64,000 nt of DNA from Paenibacillus selenitireducens. Its GTDB lineage: Bacteria > Bacillota > Bacilli > Paenibacillales > Paenibacillaceae. The position numbers were made by a program, and so were the translations under genes. Positions 43,802-52,861 of the stretch are shown here, in pieces. Below the pieces are notes generated by a model. That model was not told where the DNA came from. It did not search any database and saw only the letters and a list, made by a program, of their open reading frames with translations. Numbering within the stretch: position 1 is the stretch's first letter; each line of letters opens with the position of its first letter. The stretch covers positions 496,027 to 560,026 of the forward strand of contig NZ_MSZX01000001.1 of assembly GCF_002021565.1 (NCBI RefSeq). The letters run 5' to 3'.

Positions 43802-45391
43802 ATGTATAAAGCACTTATTGTGGATGATGAAATCTATGCGGTATTGGGGATCAAGAGTGGTGTGAACTGGGAGGCGCTGCAAGTTTCGGAGGTTTATGAA
43901 GCATATAATATGCGGGATGCCATTAAAGTGTTTGAACGTACGAATATCGATATTATGATTTGTGATATTGAAATGCCGAAAGGGAACGGCATCGAATTAT
44001 TGGAGTGGGTCAACGAGAAATCACCGGATACCGAGACCATTTTCCTCACGGCGCATTCGAATTTCGACTTTATGAAACGGGCTATTCAATTGGATGGATT
44101 CGATTATTTATTGAAGCCGATTGAATTCGATGTGCTGCAATCCACGATTTCAAAAGCGCTTCAATCCATTCAACATGAACTGGAATTGAATCGTCTTCGT
44201 GAACAATACCAGCCTTCCTATGCGTTATGGTCCCGGAAAAAGACGTTGATTGCGGATAAGTTCTGGAATGATCTATTTACCCAGCGTATCGTGTGTACGC
44301 CCGCGAATGCAGCGAACTTGCTGGAAGATCATGAACTGCCGCTACATGAACAATCGAAGATCCTTCCAATTATGATCAGTGTAGAAACATGGACGCGAGA
44401 ATTTAGTGTGCGGGATGAAGAAATGATGGAATACGCGATACGTAAAGCAGCGTCTGAGATGCTATTGTCTGATCAGAAGGGGGAGGTCATTCAGACGAAG
44501 CAAGGCGTCAATGTCGTCGTTGCGTATATGGAGGAAGACCGGTTGGTTAACGAACAAGAGCTTGTTCGACGATGTGAGGCCTATATCCAATCCTGCAAGC
44601 AGTATTTCTATTGTGAAATTTCCTGTTATATTGGGGAGGTCACGACGTTGTATGAAGCACAGCATATCTATAACAAACTTCTTGAGATGGAGTATAATAA
44701 CATGCACAAATCCAATCAGGTCTATTCTCTGCAACAGTTTCATATGAAGCCTATCACGCTCAAATTCACGGAATTCTCGGCTTGGACGATCCTTATTGAA
44801 CAAGGAAAGCTGGAAGAGATGGAGAAAGAGATTAAGCGCTGCATGACCGCACTTCGTTCCGATTCGCGATTATCAGCAGGTATCGTTAGAGCCTTTTATC
44901 AAGATTTTCAACAGATGATTCATTATATTCTGCATAAAAACGGACTGACGTCACATGAATTATTTCTGCATACGGATGGGGTGTCACAGGAGGTAATTCC
45001 ACGTTCTATTGAAGAATTGCAAGCAATAGCTCTTCATAAAGTTTCTGTTATCTGTCATTATCTGCATCGCAATGAGTCGATTATTCAGCGGGTGCAATGC
45101 TTCATCGCCGATCATTTGTATGATCCGATTACGAGAGAACAGTTAGCCAGCTATGTCCATCTCAATCCAGCTTACTTGTCTAGACTATTCAAACGAGAAG
45201 TAGGTGATTCGATAACCGATTATATTCTGCATGAGCGGATGAAGCTTGCCAATGAGCTCATTCGTAATACGAAACTGCCGATATCAGATATCGCGAAATC
45301 TCTGGGGTATACGAATTTCTCATACTTCTCCAAAATGTACAAAAAGGTTTATCAAGCGACCCCTCAACATGTACGACGGCAATATGCATAA
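43802..45391 (+). CDS. YesN-type response regulator with AraC DNA-binding domain
   Basis: A 529-residue regulator. Receiver domain residues 1-120 carry IVDDE, the phospho-acceptor Asp in MICDIEMPKGNG and FLTAHSNFDF, DYLLKPIE. The middle (about 130-410) is a poorly conserved linker domain, and the C-terminal HTH_18 domain includes ITREQLASYVHLNPAYLSRL and ISDIAKSLGYTNFSYFSK. GGGAGG precedes the ATG. It acts with the upstream YesM kinase on the sugar transporter genes. A weak hairpin follows at 45402-45425. Confidence 0.92.
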   Translation: MYKALIVDDEIYAVLGIKSGVNWEALQVSEVYEAYNMRDAIKVFERTNIDIMICDIEMPKGNGIELLEWVNEKSPDTETIFLTAHSNFDFMKRAIQLDGFDYLLKPIEFDVLQSTISKALQSIQHELELNRLREQYQPSYALWSRKKTLIADKFWNDLFTQRIVCTPANAANLLEDHELPLHEQSKILPIMISVETWTREFSVRDEEMMEYAIRKAASEMLLSDQKGEVIQTKQGVNVVVAYMEEDRLVNEQELVRRCEAYIQSCKQYFYCEISCYIGEVTTLYEAQHIYNKLLEMEYNNMHKSNQVYSLQQFHMKPITLKFTEFSAWTILIEQGKLEEMEKEIKRCMTALRSDSRLSAGIVRAFYQDFQQMIHYILHKNGLTSHELFLHTDGVSQEVIPRSIEELQAIALHKVSVICHYLHRNESIIQRVQCFIADHLYDPITREQLASYVHLNPAYLSRLFKREVGDSITDYILHERMKLANELIRNTKLPISDIAKSLGYTNFSYFSKMYKKVYQATPQHVRRQYA

Positions 45392-45401
45392 TGTTCGATA
45401 C

Positions 45402-45428
45402 GAAAGGCCCTGATTAGGGTCTTTCCGT
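45402..45428 (+). terminator. Possible terminator after the YesN-type regulator gene
   Basis: GAAAGGCCCT (45402-45411) pairs with AGGGTCTTTC (45416-45425), but the T tract after it is short (CGTTTG), so termination is uncertain. Confidence 0.45.
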
Positions 45429-45466
45429 TTGTTCAGGCCGATTTGAGTAAATAATTTATTTCATGG

Positions 45467-45495
45467 TTGCTAATCGTTTGGTTGTGTGATAAGAT
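45467..45495 (+). promoter_or_regulatory. Promoter of the cold-shock gene
   Basis: TTGCTA (45467-45472) and TAAGAT (45490-45495) are separated by 17 bp, giving a predicted 5' leader of about 125 nt for the cold-shock gene. Confidence 0.5.
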
Positions 45496-45525
45496 GTGTT
45501 TATAACAAATTTAACCCTTAAAATT

Positions 45526-45585
45526 CACATATTGAAAAGGATGTCATTTCTGTTATGGTGCCTTTTTCAATGTGTGATTTTTTTT
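45526..45585 (+). promoter_or_regulatory. Terminator-like hairpin in the cold-shock gene leader
   Basis: CACATATTGAAAAGG (45526-45540) pairs almost fully with 45561-45576 and is followed by a run of eight T (45578-45585), within the leader and 43 bases before the start codon. It has the form of an intrinsic terminator placed before the coding region, hence a candidate attenuator. Confidence 0.6.
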
Positions 45586-45627
45586 GGAAAAAAGCATGTT
45601 AATAATATTACTTGGAGGTAATGAACA

Positions 45628-45828
45628 ATGGAAACAGGAACAGTGAAATGGTTTAACGCAGAGAAAGGATTTGGCTTTATCGAGGTGGAAGGCGGAAATG
45701 ACGTATTCGTACATTTCTCAGCAATCCAAGGCGACGGATTCAAATCTCTTGACGAAGGTCAACGTGTAGAATTCAATGTTGTACAAGGTAACCGTGGTCC
45801 TCAAGCAGAAAACGTTGTAAAACTATAA
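45628..45828 (+). CDS. CspA-family cold-shock protein
   Basis: A 66-residue OB-fold protein that binds single-stranded RNA/DNA as an RNA chaperone. [21 protein letters not shown] (RNP1-like KGFGFI) and [10 protein letters not shown] (RNP2-like VFVHF) are the canonical motifs. TGGAGG precedes the ATG. It has a long leader holding a terminator-like hairpin, and is followed by a strong terminator and then by the YdjO-like gene. Confidence 0.95.
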   Translation: METGTVKWFNAEKGFGFIEVEGGNDVFVHFSAIQGDGFKSLDEGQRVEFNVVQGNRGPQAENVVKL

Positions 45829-45840
45829 TTCACACAACAC

Positions 45841-45878
45841 AAACTGCCCTTAACAAGCGTTAAGGGCAGTTTTTTTTT
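45841..45878 (+). terminator. Intrinsic terminator of the cold-shock gene
   Basis: AACTGCCCTTAAC pairs with GTTAAGGGCAGTT over a four-base loop, followed by at least eight T. Confidence 0.92.
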
Positions 45879-45901
45879 AGACCAAAGAGGAGGGGTTAGC
45901 T

Positions 45902-46141
45902 ATATATTATCGGAGAAAATCGTTAGAAGAGATTCCGCAGGAAGACACCACGATTTGGTCGTGTCAGAAGGAAGATTGTAATGGATGGATTCGGGATAAC
46001 TTCGCGTTTGAGAATGAACCGGAATGTCACATCTGTCATTCCCCTATGATTCGCAGTACCAAAATGCTGCCGCTCATAACGAACTCGAATAAGGATATGA
46101 AGTCCCTTCGTAAAGGTACCCAGATTTCAAAGATCGATTAA
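45902..46141 (+). CDS. YdjO-family cold-inducible protein with an apparent ATA start codon
   Basis: This 79-codon gene has no ATG, GTG or TTG at its 5' end, so a standard ORF search would miss it. The product reads YYRRKSLEEIPQEDTTIWS and then CQKEDCNGW, EPECHICHSPM and MLPLITNS, matching the YdjO cold-inducible family of Bacillales, with a four-cysteine CX4C/CX2C zinc-ribbon-like layout. AGGAGGGG (45888-45895) lies eight bases before the ATA codon at 45902 if measured from the GGAGG core, exactly where a start should be. As I recall, relatives begin M-Y-Y-R or M-Y-F, so ATA replaces ATG. It follows the cold-shock gene. Confidence 0.75.
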   Translation: MYYRRKSLEEIPQEDTTIWSCQKEDCNGWIRDNFAFENEPECHICHSPMIRSTKMLPLITNSNKDMKSLRKGTQISKID

Positions 46142-46180
46142 TAAAAACACGAGGAAATCGTAGATGATATGTTATAGAAA

Positions 46181-46229
46181 AAAGAAGCGCGTACCGTTCC
46201 TTTATCAGGATACGAGACGGGCTTCTTTT
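46181..46229. terminator. Shared hairpin between the YdjO-like gene and the convergent galactosidase gene
   Basis: AAAGAAGC (46181-46188) pairs with GCTTCTTT (46221-46228), with additional internal pairing; T-rich on both sides, so probably bidirectional. Confidence 0.55.
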
Positions 46230-46250
46230 GGTTATCGGGCGATTATAAAT

Positions 46251-48440
46251 TTATACCGCGGATAGCTTAAATACTTTGCTCGTGAAATCCCCACGAACCG
46301 AGGAGACGTCAAGACCCACATGCATTAATCGATCCCCGCCGAAAACTTCGCCCGACGCATCAACACGGTAATTTTTATCGGCATCCAGTCCACGCAGCGC
46401 GAGTCTCCGTAATGGACCATTAGGTTCAGCTAAGACATTGAAGTAGAAGACAAGGGCTTCACTATGGTCTTCGCTTACGAACATCCAGGCCGTCTCATTG
46501 CCTTCGAATGGGCTTTTGATTCGATATAAATCTCCTTGCTGCACCAATCCGCGGATTTCTTTGTAGAATGAAATCTGCTGTTTAGCAATTTCATTCTCTT
46601 CTTCTGTGAAGCGGGTCAAATCCAGCTCGTAACCGAAATTGCCTGACATCGCTACATCCCCGCGCATCGTTAATGAAGTCATACGTTCGACTTGATGATT
46701 CGGTACAGCCGAAATATGCGCGCCCATGGTGGATACCGGATAGACCATGCTGGTTCCGTATTGGATTTTCAGACGTTCGATGGCATCCGTATCATCGCTC
46801 GTCCAGGTCTGCGGCATGTAATAGAGCATCCCTGGATCGAAGCGTCCGCCGCCGCCGGAACAGCTCTCGAATAAGATGTTCGGGAAGTCACTTGTTAATC
46901 GCTCCAACAATTCATAGAGTCCTAGCATATAACGATGTACGGTTTCGGTCTGCTGCACAGCGGGTCTGTCGGCTGAACCAATCTCCGTCATATTCCGATT
47001 CATGTCCCATTTGATGTATGAGATCGGAACGGTGGAGAAAATGGTACTTAACCGTTTATACAAATATTCGCGGACATCGGTTCTGGACATATCCAGAATA
47101 AGCTGGTTGCGTCCTTCCGTGCGGCGACGGTTAGGAACATGAAGACACCAATCCGGATGCTCACGATATAGCTCGCTTTCAGGTGAGACCATTTCAGGTT
47201 CGAACCATAGTCCGAATTGCACACCGGTCTCATTTACGCGTTGGGCAAGATTATGAAGGCCCTCAGGAAGCTTCTTGCGATCTTCGAACCAGTCGCCTAA
47301 TGACGTTGTATCGTCATCGCGTTTGCCGAACCAACCGTCATCAAGTACGAACAACTCGATGCCTAGTTGGGAAGCGGATTTTGCGATCGCTTCTATTTTA
47401 TCGGCATTAAAGTTGAAGTACGTCGCTTCCCAGTTATTGACCAGGATCGGACGTTCCACATCCCGATGGACGCCTCTGCACAATCGTGTCCGATACAAGC
47501 GGTGGAACGTTCTTGACATGCCGCCGAGCCCTTCATCCGAATAGACAAGCACGGCCTCAGGCGTCTGGAAGCTGGCCCCTGGCTCCAAATTCCAGCCGAA
47601 GTCGAACGGGTTGATACCGATGTTCACGCGTGTCGTAGCAAATTGGTCAACCTCAGCCGAAGCGACAAAGCTGCCGCTATAGACAAGGTTGAAGGCGTAA
47701 ACGTCGCCTTGATGCTCATTCGTCTCCGGACGTACCAGCGCAAGGAATGGATTCTGCTGATGCGAACTGGAACCGCGACGGCTCTCGATTCTTGTCGCGC
47801 CCGGACCGAGAGGTCTGCGCTGCACATGGCGTTCCCTTGCCCATGCGCCGGACAAATAAATCGCTTCGTACGAAGCATCCGAAAGATCGATAGATGCGCT
47901 CAATGCGCGCCATACTTGAATTGACTCGCTGCTTGGATTATAGAACTTAGCTGATCGCGTAATGGCGTTATGGTCCCTAAATACCGTATAACTTAGCGTG
48001 ACGGTCATCCCTGAATGGGAATCGATAAGGTCTAATTCCAAGGTTTGTGCTTCATCTTGTGACTCGGTATAAACGGCAGGCAAGCCATCTAGCGAAGGTT
48101 TGCCTTCAACGATGCGATGGCTGAGATAGGATAACTCGGAGATGCGGCTGCCGTCACGAAGCTGAACTTGATAGGCAGGATCCCGGAAATCACTCGTTCC
48201 GTATTGCGGGAATTCCTGCGGCAAGGTGTCTAAGGATAGTCGTTTGTCTTCCGGAAAAGGCGTGGGACTGAACGAAGCGCGTTCCGTTGGCGTGATGATG
48301 CCGTCCAAATTCGAATCCGCGCGTAACTTTTTACCCCAGTAGACATGAGATGGAAAACCTTTTACGATTTGAATGACGTAACTGGTGTCTTTCGATTGTA
48401 AATGGAATAATTGCTTGGCCTCATCATAATAAATAGTCAT
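46251..48440 (-). CDS. Alpha-galactosidase (GH36)
   Basis: A 729-residue cytosolic enzyme that removes alpha-galactose from melibiose, raffinose or galacto-oligosaccharides. The nucleophile is D479 in YIKWDMNRNMTE and the acid/base D549 in TWTSDDTDA, matching well-studied Bacillus stearothermophilus AgaA positions within one residue. GIELFVLDDGWFG and ESCSGGGGRFDPGML are further GH36 signatures. Size equals that of the tetrameric family members. It is the second gene of a minus-strand operon with a LacI-type regulator 29 bp upstream, which probably controls it. Confidence 0.93.
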   Translation of the reverse strand: MTIYYDEAKQLFHLQSKDTSYVIQIVKGFPSHVYWGKKLRADSNLDGIITPTERASFSPTPFPEDKRLSLDTLPQEFPQYGTSDFRDPAYQVQLRDGSRISELSYLSHRIVEGKPSLDGLPAVYTESQDEAQTLELDLIDSHSGMTVTLSYTVFRDHNAITRSAKFYNPSSESIQVWRALSASIDLSDASYEAIYLSGAWARERHVQRRPLGPGATRIESRRGSSSHQQNPFLALVRPETNEHQGDVYAFNLVYSGSFVASAEVDQFATTRVNIGINPFDFGWNLEPGASFQTPEAVLVYSDEGLGGMSRTFHRLYRTRLCRGVHRDVERPILVNNWEATYFNFNADKIEAIAKSASQLGIELFVLDDGWFGKRDDDTTSLGDWFEDRKKLPEGLHNLAQRVNETGVQFGLWFEPEMVSPESELYREHPDWCLHVPNRRRTEGRNQLILDMSRTDVREYLYKRLSTIFSTVPISYIKWDMNRNMTEIGSADRPAVQQTETVHRYMLGLYELLERLTSDFPNILFESCSGGGGRFDPGMLYYMPQTWTSDDTDAIERLKIQYGTSMVYPVSTMGAHISAVPNHQVERMTSLTMRGDVAMSGNFGYELDLTRFTEEENEIAKQQISFYKEIRGLVQQGDLYRIKSPFEGNETAWMFVSEDHSEALVFYFNVLAEPNGPLRRLALRGLDADKNYRVDASGEVFGGDRLMHVGLDVSSVRGDFTSKVFKLSAV

Positions 48441-48469
48441 GATAACAGACTCCTCTCTTCATGCAGGTC

Positions 48470-49572
<1,103 letters not shown>

Positions 49573-49760
49573 GGCATAAAAAAGGTAACCTGTGATGATG
49601 ATTCATATATCCTCGTAGCCGGAGCAGAATGCTCGTTTTCGTCGGCTACCATCGATTTAATGAAGCGCAAACACAGCCGAAAACGTGAAATGTATCCCAC
49701 CATTTCAGATGACCCTATGATATAATCGTATAGATTTCATCAAGGAAAGGATTGGGAATT

Positions 49761-50105
49761 ATGGTGCATAACAGAAGTATTGGACTAGCTATTGTTTTAT
49801 CGTTCATTACTTGCGGATTTTACGGTATTTATTGGATGTACAAGATTTTTGAAGAAACGAGAATTCTGAGTGGGGACCGTGAGGGAAGTGCTGGACTGGA
49901 TTTAGTTCTTACGATTATAACCTGCGGGCTCTATGGATTCTATGCGGTATACCGGGCGAGCAAACGGTTATACGAGGCAGAATTGGCGCAAGGAAATCCC
50001 TATGCAAGCGATGAGTCGGTTCTTATATTGATTGTGTATATCTTTGTTTCGGTCATTTCGCTAGCCATTATTCAATCGAAGATTAATAAAATGGTAGGGT
50101 ATTAA
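49761..50105 (+). CDS. DUF4234 family membrane protein
   Basis: A 114-residue membrane protein with three hydrophobic segments. LAIVLSFITCGFYGIYWMYK and TIITCGLYGFYAVY are the repeated G-FY-hydrophobic motif of the DUF4234 family. ATG 49761 follows AAGGAAAGG; TTG 49752 in the same frame has no usable ribosome site. It lies two bases upstream of the DUF2752 gene, so the two are translationally coupled. Function unknown. Confidence 0.8.
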   Translation: MVHNRSIGLAIVLSFITCGFYGIYWMYKIFEETRILSGDREGSAGLDLVLTIITCGLYGFYAVYRASKRLYEAELAQGNPYASDESVLILIVYIFVSVISLAIIQSKINKMVGY

Positions 50106-50107
50106 GG

Positions 50108-50530
50108 ATGATCCTTGGGAAGCCGATCGAGAAATCACGGTATTTTCCGATACTCGTATTCGTTGTCGTCGGGCTGTTAAGCCTCTTGGCGAATGAATTC
50201 CTACATGAGAGTATTTGCTTATTCATGCGGGTCTTTGGGGTGCCGAGTCCAGCCTGCGGAATGACAAGAGCTTATATGAGTCTCATGCAGGGAGATATTC
50301 GAGGGGCTTTTCAGTTCCATCCGTTGTTCTGGATGCCTCCGTTGATTTGCCTCCTTGCGTGGTTTCGACGATTAAGCGACCGTGTCGTTTACATCTGTTT
50401 GTTTCTATTGCTAAGCGTATGGGTCATTCGGTTCGTCACGATGTTCCCGCATCAGATTGAGCCTATGGTATATAATCCGCATGCAGTCGTTCCGACCATC
50501 CTTAGAGAAATTGTGAGGTTTTTGAATTAG
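50108..50530 (+). CDS. DUF2752 family membrane protein
   Basis: A 140-residue membrane protein with about four helices. PACGMTRAYMSL is the DUF2752 signature (a Cys-Gly-hydroxyl-Arg motif in a helix), and MYSLMQGDIRGAF-type GDIRGAFQFHPLFW follows it. The family is widespread and uncharacterised. It overlaps no other gene and ends before a strong terminator. It is co-transcribed with the DUF4234 gene two bases upstream. Confidence 0.85.
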   Translation: MILGKPIEKSRYFPILVFVVVGLLSLLANEFLHESICLFMRVFGVPSPACGMTRAYMSLMQGDIRGAFQFHPLFWMPPLICLLAWFRRLSDRVVYICLFLLLSVWVIRFVTMFPHQIEPMVYNPHAVVPTILREIVRFLN

Positions 50531-50556
50531 CCTACAGCCTTGCTGTAGGTTTTTTT
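50531..50556 (+). terminator. Intrinsic terminator after the DUF4234-DUF2752 pair
   Basis: CCTACAGC pairs with GCTGTAGG over a three-base loop, followed by seven T. Confidence 0.88.
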
Positions 50557-50630
50557 AACATTCTAGAATTTATTAACTTTTCGAGAGATTGCCGAAATCA
50601 AATTAGGGTGCAGGGAACAGAGCGAGAAAT

Positions 50631-50815
50631 GAACGGACACAGGAGACCTTAATTATGCCAAAAGCACTCAAAATACAGGGTGAAAGGACACAGTAGCTCT
50701 TATCATGCTAAACATAAGCTATATACTCATGATTCGAAAGGAATAAGGGTATCTGAGTCCGAAAAATGGCAAATCTATGAGCATAGCAAACAATAAGGTC
50801 TCTCGTGTCCGTTAT
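50631..50815. repeat. ~185-bp intergenic element bounded by 20-bp imperfect inverted repeats
   Basis: AACGGACACAGGAGACCTTA (50632-50651) and the inverted copy of AACGGACACGAGAGACCTTA (50794-50813) match at 18 of 20 positions. A third, partial copy in direct orientation (GGACACAGTAGCTCTTAT) starts at 50686. From memory, Paenibacillus genomes carry intergenic repeats with a GGACACAGGAG-type core; this looks like a diverged member. Confidence 0.7.
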
Positions 50816-50947
50816 GCACAAAGAGCTTATTTAATTTGTCAAAATTTCGTATCTACGACAGCTGAAACGCAAAACACCAACCCACCTTCCTATCCACCGA
50901 CGTGTTCTTTTCGATGATCGTTATGTTTGCGAGTTAACAGTAAGAAG

Positions 50948-50994
50948 AAGCTACTCATTCCTAATAAGTTTTAGAAACAGTAGCTTTTGTTTTG
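50948..50994 (+). terminator. Terminator-like hairpin within the 50.6-51.0 kb non-coding region
   Basis: AAGCTACT (50948-50955) pairs with AGTAGCTT (50979-50986) over a long loop, followed by TTGTTTTG. No annotated gene lies upstream for it to terminate after the DUF2752 terminator. Confidence 0.45.
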
Positions 50995-51053
50995 TAAGTT
51001 ACCAAAATTATAGGTTTACAGATGGGAAAGAAAGCGCTATGATATATAGCATA

Positions 51054-51067
51054 ACTTGTATACAAGT
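51054..51067. promoter_or_regulatory. GntR-type operator upstream of the 6-phosphogluconate dehydrogenase gene
   Basis: ACTTGTATACAAGT is a perfect 14-bp palindrome and equals the core of the Bacillus subtilis gluconate operator as I recall it. A matching palindrome precedes gntP. It ends 27 bp before the dehydrogenase start codon. Confidence 0.8.
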
Positions 51068-51094
51068 ATACATGTGGACAGAAGGGGTGATCCA

Positions 51095-51997
51095 ATGAAG
51101 TTAGGCATGATTGGCCTAGGTAAAATGGGATTCAATCTGGTACAAAATTTGCTTCATCATCAACATCAGGTCGTAGTGTATGATGTGAATCCAGAGCCAG
51201 GACAGAAATTATCCGAGCTCGGTGCCGTACCCGCGACGGCTATAGAAGAATTAGTATCTCAGCTAGCAAGCCCGCGTGTTGTGTGGGTGATGGTGCCAGC
51301 AGGCAAGATTGTGGATCAAGTGTTGGATACCTTAATTCCGCTGCTATCGCAAGGAGATATCGTAATTGACGGAGGGAACTCTCATTATAAAGAGTCCATA
51401 GCACGAGCAGCAAAGCTGAAGCAGCATGGCATTCATTTCTTCGATGTGGGAACCTCGGGAGGAACCGAAGGGGCAGCGCAAGGTGGTTGCTTCATGATTG
51501 GCGGCGATCGGAATGTATTTCCTGCCATTGAGCCTTTATTTCAGGGTATGGCTGTGGATCAAGGCTATCTATATGCAGGCGAAATCGGCAGTGGTCATTT
51601 TCTCAAAATGGTTCATAACGGGATCGAATACGGTATGATGCAAGCGATTGCAGAAGGCTTTGAAGTGTTATCCAAGAGCCAATATGATTACAATTATGAA
51701 GATGTTGCACGCGTATGGTCGAACGGATCGGTCATTCGAGGCTGGTTAATGGAATTAACGCAGAATGCCTTCTCGAAAGATCCGAAGTTAGACAGTATCC
51801 GCGGTGTCATGCAGAGTTCAGGCGAAGGCAAATGGACGGTAGAGACAGCGCTTGACTTGCAAGCGAGTACGCCGATCATCGCAATGTCCTTGTTGATGAG
51901 ATATCGTTCATTAGAGACGGACACGTTCAACGGGAAGGTTGTTGCGGCGCTGCGTAATGAGTTTGGCGGACATGCCGTCGTGCAGAATAACGAATAA
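51095..51997 (+). CDS. gnd: 6-phosphogluconate dehydrogenase, decarboxylating (short, YqeC/NAD-type)
   Basis: A 300-residue enzyme oxidising 6-phosphogluconate to ribulose 5-phosphate and CO2. MKLGMIGLGKMGFNLVQNL is the nucleotide-binding fold, FDVGTSGGTEGA binds substrate, and GHFLKMVHNGIEYGMMQAIA holds the catalytic Lys and Asn. The length equals the ~300-residue YqeC-type NAD enzymes, not the 470-residue NADP type, whose extra C-terminal domain is absent. ATG 51095 follows GAAGGGGTGATCC. A GntR operator lies just upstream. It is the first gene of the gluconate cluster. Confidence 0.9.
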   Translation: MKLGMIGLGKMGFNLVQNLLHHQHQVVVYDVNPEPGQKLSELGAVPATAIEELVSQLASPRVVWVMVPAGKIVDQVLDTLIPLLSQGDIVIDGGNSHYKESIARAAKLKQHGIHFFDVGTSGGTEGAAQGGCFMIGGDRNVFPAIEPLFQGMAVDQGYLYAGEIGSGHFLKMVHNGIEYGMMQAIAEGFEVLSKSQYDYNYEDVARVWSNGSVIRGWLMELTQNAFSKDPKLDSIRGVMQSSGEGKWTVETALDLQASTPIIAMSLLMRYRSLETDTFNGKVVAALRNEFGGHAVVQNNE

Positions 51998-52094
51998 GTA
52001 CAAAACTCCAATGGAATCGTAGGGCCATACTATGCTAAAATCGTTAATATTGATGAAAAATAGGGCCAGAATACGATTTACATAGGAGAGTTGA

Positions 52095-52772
52095 ATGATG
52101 ATGCGTTATCCTTCTGCATGGTTGCAGGGCATTTCTTTAGGAGAATCCATTGCCTGTGAGCTGCGATTACAGATTATTAATGGAACCATTAAACCGGGCG
52201 AGGTCATATCCGAGAACCGAGTGGCTGCTGATTTTGGCACCAGTCGATCCCCGGTAAGGGATGCCTTGAAAACGTTGTCAAGCGAAGGTCTCATTCGGCT
52301 GGAGCGCATGGGCGCCGTGGTTATTGGGCTTAGCTTGCAGGATGTTGAAGAGTTGTACGATGTACGTTATATTCTCGAGAGCTTTGCGCAGCAACGGCTC
52401 GCTACAGGAAATCATGACGCATTATTTGCGAACTTGAAGCAAATTATAGATAAGATGGAATTGGCGGTTAAATATCAGGATATTGTGGAATTTTCCTATT
52501 TGGACTTTAGTTTTCATGAAGCCATGGTGACGGAAGCTCAGCATACAAGAATTTTGCATTTGTGGAAGAGCATTCGTAATATCGTATTGACCGTGATGTT
52601 GATTACGACGGAAGAAGTATTCACCGAAGGTGAAGCAAAGCTTCGTATGGTCATCGATAAACATCGAGGGGTTCTGGCTGCATTAGAATCGAAGGATGTT
52701 GCAATGATTCAGAAGGTTGTTCAGGACTATTTTGCAGATTCGCATCAAACGCTTCACATCAGTATCCCGTAA
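52095..52772 (+). CDS. gntR: GntR-family repressor of gluconate genes
   Basis: A 225-residue FadR/GntR-type repressor. The winged HTH is IIKPGEVISENRVAADFGTS-like (GTIKPGEVISENRVAADF), then SRSPVRDALKTLSSEGLIRL, ERMGAVVIGLS; residues about 75-220 are the FCD effector domain. It is similar to Bacillus subtilis GntR in the HTH and in RSPVRDALKTL. Gluconate should relieve repression. It lies between the dehydrogenase and permease genes, and the two palindromic operators flank this gene. Three ATG codons overlap at 52095, 52098 and 52101; AGGAG at 52084-52088 suits the first or second. Confidence 0.88.
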   Translation: MMMRYPSAWLQGISLGESIACELRLQIINGTIKPGEVISENRVAADFGTSRSPVRDALKTLSSEGLIRLERMGAVVIGLSLQDVEELYDVRYILESFAQQRLATGNHDALFANLKQIIDKMELAVKYQDIVEFSYLDFSFHEAMVTEAQHTRILHLWKSIRNIVLTVMLITTEEVFTEGEAKLRMVIDKHRGVLAALESKDVAMIQKVVQDYFADSHQTLHISIP

Positions 52773-52809
52773 GGTATGAGGAAAAAACTTCTCATATCGT
52801 GATACTTTA

Positions 52810-52823
52810 ACTTGTCGACAAGT
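52810..52823. promoter_or_regulatory. GntR-type operator upstream of gntP
   Basis: ACTTGTCGACAAGT is a perfect 14-bp palindrome sharing both half-sites with the operator at 51054-51067 and differing only in the central two bases. Confidence 0.8.
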
Positions 52824-52861
52824 ATACAATATTAACTCCACGAGATAAGGAGACATTCATC

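Larger units (their letters stand above)
50557..51053. other. Non-coding region with an inverted-repeat-bounded element and a terminator-like hairpin
   Basis: About 500 bp with no coding frame I can support. It contains the element at 50631-50815, then a hairpin at 50948-50986 (AAGCTACT/AGTAGCTT) followed by TTGTTTTG. The combination could be a small transcript with its own terminator, or a degenerate intergenic repeat. The GntR-type operator of the next gene begins at 51054. Confidence 0.5.
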
